A DNA stretch of 35,000 nucleotides from Symbiodinium natans. Lineage: Eukaryota > Sar > Dinophyceae > Suessiales > Symbiodiniaceae. Both the position numbers and the translations under genes were made by a program. Every line of letters begins with the position of its first letter. Position 1 is the first letter of the stretch. A model generated the notes under the pieces. It saw only the letters and a program-made list of their open reading frames with translations, was not told where the DNA came from and ran no database searches. This document shows, in pieces, positions 28,902 through 35,000 of this stretch. Location of the stretch: the NCBI GenBank assembly GCA_905221605.1, contig CAJNDS010000586.1, positions 1-35,000 on the forward strand, written 5' to 3'.

Positions 28902-30834
28902 TGAGAATGTGCCGGCAAAGTCGACCGGCTCTATGCAAGCCAAGAAAGAAGTCAGGGCTCCTTCATGTGAGGGGATTCTTGCCGGGATTCTGCGAGCTTT
29001 GCAGGCGCAAGAACCTTTAGTGGTAAAAGCGCAGACCCTAAAGATCAAGAGTGGATGACGCTGCCTGTGCTGTCTCAAAGGGTTTAGGATCTTCCACAAA
29101 CCCTCAGTCCACAACGTGCGTGCTGCATGCACCGCGCTGTTGACAAGAAAACATGGTTGCCCCACGGGCTTGTGTTGGCCCATCTCATGTGGCAGCACGA
29201 ACAGTGAGATGGAACCGTCTGATTCTGAGCGGCCTGATCCACAAAACCCCTTTGGAGCCCACTTGTGGCTCCTCAACTGAAGTTGACAAATCTTTGTACC
29301 AATCCCTCAGGGATCCACTAAACCCTACACCCTAAGCCGCCAAAACCCACTACACCGTAGCTATACTATCCTATAAGCTGCATTCTTATCTACTAAATTA
29401 CATACCCCTTTTATACCCGGAAAAACCCAAGGGCCCATACTTCAGAACCCAGGGAGGTATGATCCTGTATACTGCATGCTGTAGACAAATATACGAGACT
29501 TTGCTATATACCATAGTCTTATATACTCCATACTGCATACTCATATGCTACATAGGATATACGACATACTATATACTATATACTTTATACTATATTCGAA
29601 TATTCTGTATACTGTAGACTACCCCTTTTTTCTCAACCACGGCCTGGCTCCACTTCGCCATCTGGAGCTCGCGGACAATGTCGCGGTCACTGCCTCGGCT
29701 TCGGACCCGACACCAACCCTGAACCCAAAATAAACCCTAAACCCTAAACCCTAAACCCTTAAACCCCATATACCTAAACCTCAAACCACAGAAGCTGGGC
29801 CGCCCGGCATTCCTTGACGGATTTGTAGGTCACACCTCCCTGGCCCGGCCCCACGGTGTCCACCCTGGGCTTCAAGGGTTTAGGGTTTAGGGTTTAGCGT
29901 TTAGGGTTTAGGGATTGGGGTTTAGGGTTTAGGGTTTAGGGTTTAGGGTTTAGGGTTTAGGGTTTAGGGTTTAGGGTTTAGGGTTTAGGGTTTGGAATTT
30001 AGGGTTTAGCGAGTGGGGCTTGGGTTCGGGGATTGGGGTTTACGGTTCGGGGTCTAGGGTTTAGGGTATGGGGTTTAGGGTTCGGGATGGGGTTTAGGGT
30101 TCGGAGAATAGGGTGTAGGGATTGGGGTTTAGTGTTTGGGGATTGGGGTGAGGGTGTGGGGTTTAGGGTTTGGGGTTTAGGGCTTGTGGTTAATGGTTTG
30201 GGGTTTTCGAGTTCGGGGTTTGGGGTGTTGGGGCTTGGGGTTCAGGGTTCAAGGGTGGGACTTATTTGATTGGTAGGGTTTGGGGTTTGGGGCTTGGAGT
30301 TCGCTGCTCACACGGCTGGAGCGCCACTTTGGGGTGGAGGCGTCCGAACCGTCGGGGACCATATTTTGGGAAACTTATCCAGACCCAAGAGTATCCTAGG
30401 ATTAAACGGGGTGCCCTTCTTGGTTTACAGGGGCGTATACAGAGAACTGAAACCCCCTAAGAACACAATAATTAATAAGGGCCTACTCTGGGTCCCAGCT
30501 GTTCAAGCATTGCGTTCTGGGAACCCTCACTTTCGGATAAGTTCCCAGACCCTAAACCCTAAACCCTAAACCCTAAACCCTAAACCCTAAACCCTAAACC
30601 CTAAACCCCAAACCCTAAACCCTAAGCCAGGGCTCAGGTCGTCGATCCAACCAGTCATGCCATCGGCCCCGTCCATGTCTTGGTTGGTGGGGGGCGCGCC
30701 ATACACGTACCTGGGTTTGGGGTTTAGGGTTTGGGGTTTAGGGTTTAGGGTTTAGGGTTTAGGGGCGCGCCATACACGTACCTGGGGGCGCTTCCCATGA
30801 GGCCGATGAGGTGATGGGTTGTAGGACACGCCAT
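28902..30834 (-). CDS. Long split gene of unknown function, possible start and N-terminal exons
   Basis: Exons read: 30782-30834 (from an ATG in GCCATGG; MACPTTHHLIGLMGSAP), 30641-30710 (YVYGAPPTNQDMDGADGMTG), 29780-29869 (GQGGVTYKSVKECRAAQLLW), 29633-29718 (SDRDIVRELQMAKWSQAVVE), 29203-29305 (DWYKDLSTSVEEPQVGSKGV) and 28902-28928 (PVDFAGTFS). They join in phase to the central exons. The ATG could be the true start, since an in-frame stop lies four codons upstream, but an exon beginning there cannot be excluded. The junctions 30782/30710 (CCCAG|GTACGTG) and 29633/29305 are the best; the 27-nt exon is weak. No signal peptide and no recognised domain. Confidence 0.5.
29306..29632. other. AT-rich intron with TATACT-type repeats
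   Basis: Degenerate repeats of TATACTGCATACT/ATATACTATATACT between two exons of the long split gene. One of the few introns here with almost no telomeric repeat. Confidence 0.5.
29878..30300 (+). repeat. Telomeric array grading into a worn GGGTT-type block
   Basis: Near-perfect TTTAGGG to about 29993, then about 300 bp of GGGGTTTAGGGTTCGGGG-like decayed units. It shows clean and worn repeat side by side in one intron. Confidence 0.85.
30548..30628 (-). repeat. Telomeric array (CCCTAAA on plus), about 11 copies
   Basis: Lies just downstream, in sense, of exon 30641-30710. Confidence 0.95.
30691..30786 (-). repeat. 25-bp direct repeat flanking a telomeric array: 71-bp intron
   Basis: GGGGCGCGCCATACACGTAC (plus CTGGG) stands at 30691-30715 and again, identical, at 30762-30786. 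Between them are 46 bp of TTTGGGG/TTTAGGG units. In sense, each copy contains CCCAG|GTACGTG, so the first copy gives the donor and the second the acceptor. Removing one copy plus the array (30711-30781) leaves an open frame, SAPRYVYGAPPTNQ. Confidence 0.85.
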
Positions 30835-31090
30835 GGCGACCGCCAGCGTTCAACCCTAAACCCTGAATCCTAAACCCTAAACCCAAAACCCTAGACCCTA
30901 GACCCCAAACCCTGAGTCCTAAACCCTGAATCCTAAACTTAAGCCTCATTCCTGGGATCGAGCTCCGATGTGCTGACGCGAGGCGGCAGTTCTACGATCA
31001 CAACGTGCTGGCGCACTGAGCCGTGTGGCTTCGAATGTCAACCATTAAACAAAGCCGCCGAATTACCTTAAGAAGAGCACCAACAAGAAC

Positions 31091-31474
31091 TCCAATGCCG
31101 AAGGTGCTTGCAGGGATTCTCGTCGTCCAGCTCTTTGGCCTCTTCATTCCTGACTTTTCCACGACGTTTCGTGTGCTTTGAGGTGGAGGGTTCTCTTGCA
31201 GGGACCAACTCGGAGCCCTAAAAGGGTTTAGGGTTTAGGGTTTAGGGTTTAAACCCTAAACCCTAAGCCCTAAGCCCTAAGCCCTGAGCCCTAAGCCCTA
31301 AGCCCTAAACCCTAAACCCTAAACCCTAAACCCTAAGCCTAGGGGTTCATGTTACCCTACCAGGGATTACAGAAGAGTAGTATACGGCATCCTTTCAGCT
31401 TCAGGGTTCTCTTGTGGGTTTTTTGGGCTTCACAGGTGACATTGGGGGAGTCCGCGGCTTCTGTCAATCCTTGG
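31091..31474 (-). CDS. Two probable exons of an unknown upstream gene
   Basis: Exon 31361-31474 begins at TTTAG|C and reads LTEAADSPNVTCEAQKTHKR to CCCTG|GTAGGG. Exon 31091-31217 begins at TTTAG|GGCTCC, the edge of a telomeric array. It is open in two frames: the in-phase one (QSTRNVVEKSGMKRPKSWTT) and another (KVRNEEAKELDDENPCKHLR) that looks more like protein. A further piece near 30950-31036 reads SVRQHVVIVELPPRVSTSEL. No start or stop fixed; it may be the 3' part of the gene upstream of the long split gene. Confidence 0.4.
31224..31336. repeat. Head-to-head junction of telomeric arrays
   Basis: Four TTTAGGG units run directly into CCCTAAA units through GGGTTTAAACCC, then into CCCTAAG variants. 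TTTAGGG-to-CCCTAAA is the orientation expected where two chromosome ends have fused. Confidence 0.9.
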
Positions 31475-32001
31475 CTAAACCCTAAACCCTAAACCCTAAA
31501 CCCTAAACCCTAACCCCCTCCCCCTAATACCAAAACTGCCCCCCCCCCCCCCCCCCCCCCCGGAATTCCAATATTCGCCTCGGCCAGAAAAATATCTAAA
31601 ATGAGGGGGGGACCTAAACCCAAAAACCTGAAATCTGAAGCTTGGGAGAGGTGGGGTTCAGGGTTCAAAATTCAGTTAGAATTGCTTAAGCCCTAAACCC
31701 TAATTAAACCCTCTGAGCCTCGAGCCCTAAACCCTGCAAACCCTCTGAGCCTTGAGCCCTACACCAGAATTGAAGACCCTAATGGCTCAACTCAAGGGCG
31801 GAGGTTCTCAAACAGGTTTAGTATTGGGCTGAGTGCCGGGAGGATCCGGGAAAAACAAGAATTATACTTAAAATTAGGGTGGGGTTTAGTGTAAGGGGGA
31901 GGGGATTAAACCCTAAACTTAGGATTCTAGGGTTTTAGGGTTTTAGGGTTTAGGGTTTAGGGTTAACCTTAAGGGTCTTTGAGGCTCAAGATCTCGCCAA
32001 C
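31475..32001. other. Repeat-rich spacer or intron
   Basis: CCCTAAA array 31477-31512, C22-type homopolymer about 31539-31560, worn telomere-like blocks at 31690-31760 and 31915-31965. A short frame PILNLFENLRP near 31800 (minus) may be an exon but could not be placed. Confidence 0.4.
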
Positions 32002-32486
32002 CGAGGTGCATGCTGGCCAGCTTGAACTTGCGCGCTCCGGGGTGCGACTCGTCCTGCCCAGGAGGTACCCTAAACCCTAAACCCTAAACCCTAAACCCTA
32101 AGCCCTAAACCCTAAACCCTGAACCCTGAACCCTGAACCCTAAACCCTAACCCCTAAACCCTGAACCCTAAACCCTGAGGTGTTGCGTTTCAGGTTGCAG
32201 CTGGTTTTACCTTCAAGGGCTCCGATTGCCTGTCATCTCCTTGGGCGGGCCGGTGGATCTCGTCACGGGCTTAGGGTTTAGGGTTTAGGGTTTAGGGTTT
32301 AGGGTTTAGGGTTTAGGGTTTAGGGTTCAGACTTCGCAAGCTCAAGATCGCAGTCTTCCAGTAGTGAAAAGAACTCGCGAACGACCCTAAACCCTAAACC
32401 CTAAACCCTAAACCCGAAGTCCCTTCTTGTTGAGTTGAGGCCGCTCCTTGCACTCCGGCAGATACTCCGGGTCGGAAGCGCCAAAC
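32002..32486 (-). CDS. Probable exons of an unknown upstream gene
   Basis: Pieces: 32414-32486 (FGASDPEYLPECKERPQLNK), 32329-32385 (VVREFFSLLEDCDLELAKS), 32211-32258 (IHRPAQGDDRQSEPLK, ending at AAG|GTAAAA) and 32002-32053 (DESHPGARKFKLASMHL, between GGGCAG| and G|GTTGGC). The last two junctions are canonical GT-AG and in phase. Between the first two lies a 28-bp block of exactly four telomeric units whose removal restores the frame (GLRVVREFF). Family not recognised. Confidence 0.5.
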
Positions 32487-32537
32487 CTTCGGGGGGACGC
32501 GGGCTTTGCCCCAACACAGCAAATTTAGAGGGTGAAG

Positions 32538-32630
32538 GATCAAAAAAAAAATAAATAAGCATCAAAAAAAAAAATAACCCCAAGGGATCAAAAAAAAAAT
32601 AAATAAGCATCAAAAAAAAAAAAAAAAACC
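32538..32630. repeat. GATCAAAAAAAAAATAAATAAGCATC tandem units
   Basis: Two units 48 bp apart, each with GATCA10TAAATAAGCATC. Reverse-complement relatives (GATGCTTATTATTTTTTTTT) lie at about 34706-34790, so the two sites bracket the low-complexity region. Confidence 0.8.
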
Positions 32631-32650
32631 ATTTTCCTCTTGGAATACAG

Positions 32651-32800
32651 CGGGGGGGGGGGGTTGGGGGGGGGGGTTGGGGGGGGGGGTTGGGGGGGGG
32701 GGGTGGGGGGGGGGGGTTGGGGGGGGGGGGGGGGGGGGGGGGTTGGGTTGGGGGGGGGGTTTGGGGGGGGGGGGTTGGGGGGGGGGTTGGGGGGGGGGGC
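32651..32800 (+). repeat. G-tract microsatellite (G8-11 TT)
   Basis: Runs of 8-20 G separated by TT, almost without interruption for 150 bp. Strong G-quadruplex potential on the plus strand. Reading frames here encode only Gly or Pro runs. Confidence 0.95.
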
Positions 32801-32825
32801 GCAGCCCCCCCCCCGCCCCATTTGC

Positions 32826-33450
32826 AAACACAATGCGCACGATGGGTAGTAGTGGGTGGTGGTAGTGGTTGGAAAACCTTCTATTTTCTCGATCTTTTAA
32901 TAGGAAAACCTCCATTTCTTCATATTCCCACAAGAAAACCTCTATTAACTTCACGTTTTCATAGGAAACCTCTATCATCTCTATGTTTCCATCGGAAAAC
33001 CTCTATTTGCATGTATTTTAAGAAAAACTTAAACTTTTTAGTATCCCAATGGCTTCAACAAGATTCATAAAGCACGCTTTGCAGTGGCACAGCTTGATAA
33101 AAACGCGGCGGGGTTGGGGTTGGCGCAGGCCCCCCCCCCCCCACACCCCCCCACTTGGCTTTGCAGCACGCTTTGCACAGCTTAAAAAAAATAGCGGGGG
33201 GGTTGGGGGGGGGCAAGCAATGTTCGCACGATGCGTAGAAGTGGTGGTAGTGGTTGGAAAACCTTCTAGTTTCTCGATCTTTCAATGGGAAAACCTCTAT
33301 TTCTTCATACTCCCACAAGAAAACGTCTACTGTCTTCACGTTTTCATGAGAAATCCTCTATTATCTCTATGTTTCCATCGGAAAAACTCTACTTCTACAT
33401 GCTTCAAGCAAAAAACTTCCATTTTCTTTGCATTCCAATGGCTTCAAAGA
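32826..33450. repeat. Duplicated segment with an internal period of about 30 bp
   Basis: Copies at about 32826-33066 and 33220-33440 share GGTAGTGGTTGGAAAACCTT, TATTTCTTCATA, CTCTATGTTTCCATCGGAAA and CCAATGGCTTCAA in order. Inside each, GAAAACCTCTATT recurs every 28-33 bp, about five times. On the minus strand this reads as a 10-residue period (IEVFLWEYEE, MEVFLLKDRE). Each copy follows a G-run. It could be a coding repeat, but no start or splice context supports that. Confidence 0.7.
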
Positions 33451-33459
33451 ACAATATAT

Positions 33460-34374
33460 AATACATACTGCATAATATATAAAATATACTATATAATGAA
33501 TAATAAATAATAAATTAATTAATAATAAATAATATTATATATTTGAAAAATTGTATATTATGTATACAGTATATATTATATACTATATACTATGCATTAT
33601 ATGCAGTATATAATATGCAATATACAATGTATAATATGCAATATATGGCATGTAATATACAATATGCGATATAAATATAAGTATATATATATATATATTT
33701 ATTTATTTATTTATTTACTTATATATATTTATTTATTTATTCATATTTATATTTACTTATTTATATACATACACATATCATATAATGTACGACAATATGA
33801 AAATATAAATGTAAATATAAATGATAGATATATATATAACAATTTATATATATAAGTGTAAGTGTATATATATACACAATTACCAGATTAATATAATATA
33901 TATATATATATAATTATATAATATATAATAATTATAATATATAATATATAATATATATAATATATAATATATAATATATAATAATAATATATAGATAAGG
34001 TAATAATAATATAATAAATATAATAATATACAAAAATACAATATGTAACATACATAATACATAATACATAATATACATAATACATAATACATAATTAATA
34101 CATAATACATAATACATAATACATAATACATAATACATAATACAGAATACGTAATACATAACACATAATACATAATACATAATACATAATATATAATATA
34201 TAATATATAATATATAATATATAATATATAATGTATAATGCATAATGTATAATGTATAATGTATAGTATATAATAGGCAATGTGTAATGTAATGTGTATT
34301 ATGTAATATGTATATATATATATGCACATACATACATACATATATACACACACGTCGACCTTCACTATCGTGTG

Positions 34375-34412
<38 letters not shown>

Positions 34413-34445
34413 TTATTGATTTTTACTTATTTGTCTAAATTACTT
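33460..34445. repeat. About 1 kb of AT-rich low-complexity sequence
   Basis: TATATA, TTTATTTA and ATACATAATACATA repeats, the last forming a regular ATACATA/ATATATA field at about 33940-34270. Open frames here are simple Tyr/Ile peptides and not genes. Confidence 0.9.
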
Positions 34446-34499
34446 ATTTATTTATACGCAGAGGACCCGCAGGACCAGGCGGACAGACAAGCAGACCAG

Positions 34500-34684
34500 A
34501 GGACCAGAGGACCAGGGCACCACAAGACCAGGGGACCACAGGACCAGAGGACCACGGGACCAGAGGACCACGGGACCAGAGGACCACGGGACCAGAGGAC
34601 CACGGGACCAGAGGACCACGGGACCAGAGGACCACGGGACCAGAGGACCACGGGACCAGAGGACCACGGGACCAGAGGACCACG
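34500..34684 (+). repeat. 16-bp minisatellite
   Basis: Unit CCACGGGACCAGAGGA, about nine perfect copies plus irregular ones on the left. Because 16 is not a multiple of three, every frame cycles through the same peptide, so open frames here are artefacts. Confidence 0.95.
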
Positions 34685-34699
34685 CAGGTGGGCCGGATG

Positions 34700-34790
34700 G
34701 CTTTATTTTTTTTTTGATGCCTATTTTTGTTTTTATTGATCCCTATTATTTTTCTTTTTGATGCTTATTATTTTTTTTTTGATGCCTATG
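34700..34790. repeat. T-rich block, inverted relative of 32538-32630
   Basis: TTTTTTTTTGATGCCTATTT, ATTGATCCCTATTATTTTTC and TTTTTGATGCTTATTATTTT units. See 32538-32630. Confidence 0.7.
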
Positions 34791-34809
34791 CCAAATTTAG
34801 ACTTAGGGG

Positions 34810-34930
34810 GTACGGGGTTTAGGGTTTAGGGTTTAGGGATCAGGTTTGGGGTTAGGGTTTTTAGGATTTCGGGATAGGGTTTGGGGTTAGGGGATAGGGT
34901 TTAGGATTTAGGGTTTACGGTTTAAGGTTT
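34810..34930 (+). repeat. Degenerate telomeric block
   Basis: Worn TTTAGGG-type units (GGGTTTAGGG, GGGATAGGG, TTTGGGG) at the right end of the window. Confidence 0.85.
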
Positions 34931-34932
34931 GG

Positions 34933-34998
34933 TTTCGGGCTCCGGAAAATATTCTCGGCACAAAATCTCGGCGAGCCATGCACTTGGGACCACACAAC
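34933..34998 (-). CDS. Possible exon cut by the right window edge
   Basis: The minus strand reads VVWSQVHGSPRFCAENIFRS up to the worn telomeric block. Protein-like, but too short and partial to be sure. Confidence 0.3.
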
Positions 34999-35000
34999 AT

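Noticed and set aside
31780-31800. ATGGCTCAACTCAAG, resembling the dinoflagellate spliced leader end
   Set aside because: It matches only loosely; the conserved leader core is not present.
32588-33070. Poly-Gly and poly-Pro frames
   Set aside because: Translation of the G-tract microsatellite.
32871-33420. CRISPR-like look of GAAAACCTCTATT at about 30-bp spacing
   Set aside because: The conserved part is only about 12 bp and degenerate, the period is the repeat itself rather than repeat plus spacer, and the context is eukaryotic.
33880-34365. 161-codon Tyr/Ile-rich frame
   Set aside because: Simple translation of ATA/TAC repeats.
34444-34739. Frames repeating VLWSRGPLVPWSSGP or DQRTTGPEDHGTRGP
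   Set aside because: Artefacts of the 16-bp minisatellite, which is open in all frames.
13010-35000. Window as a true chromosome end
   Set aside because: Arrays are short, in both orientations and interrupted by exons, so none is a terminal telomere. A subtelomeric position remains possible.

Overview
The window looks like nuclear DNA of a dinoflagellate, most likely a symbiodiniacean-type genome. The reasons are: TTTAGGG telomere-type repeats everywhere; every convincing coding segment on the minus strand (one-way gene order); GC-rich coding DNA; and hand-read splice junctions that need GC and GA as well as GT donors, a known dinoflagellate habit. No bacterial features, rRNA, tRNA or CRISPR array were seen. 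I could not run searches, so the organism call is inference.

Region 1 (1-12 kb) has large reading frames and few repeats, all on the minus strand. It holds the N-terminal two thirds of a Helitron Rep/Hel transposase that runs off the left edge with intact HUH and two-tyrosine motifs (1-3172), an unknown 334-aa protein (3964-4968), a first exon with a signal peptide (5504-6010), a 1-kb direct duplication (6401-7444 and 7951-8974), and an unknown protein of about 478 aa starting MKKRPAAS (9663-11099). A short palindromic motif, AAAATTCC(C)GGAATTTT, recurs five or six times here and nowhere else.

Region 2 (about 13-32.5 kb) appears at first to be only telomeric repeats: over 40 short arrays of TTTAGGG or CCCTAAA in alternating orientation, separated by 50-600 bp of unique sequence. 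Reading the unique pieces shows that many are short exons on the minus strand. By hand I can chain 30 exons from 30834 down to a stop at 18512 in one continuous frame (about 692 codons, no recognised family). A second chain of seven exons runs from 16582 to a stop at 13120. Further exon-like pieces lie at 18188-18281 and 31-32.5 kb. The telomeric arrays sit in the introns and none overlaps an exon. Several splice sites are formed by the repeat itself (G|GTTTAGG donors, TTTAG| acceptors). One 71-bp intron (30711-30781) is a short array between two copies of a perfect 25-bp direct repeat containing AG|GT, which is what intron birth by insertion with target duplication would leave.

Region 3 (32.5-35 kb) is low complexity: a G-tract microsatellite, a duplicated segment with a 30-bp period, about 1 kb of AT-rich repeats, a 16-bp minisatellite and a degenerate telomeric block at the right end.

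The main observation is that a gene-bearing region has introns built largely from interstitial telomeric repeats. Exon chains were fitted by eye with freedom to choose GT, GC or GA donors, so single junctions may be wrong even if the overall picture holds.
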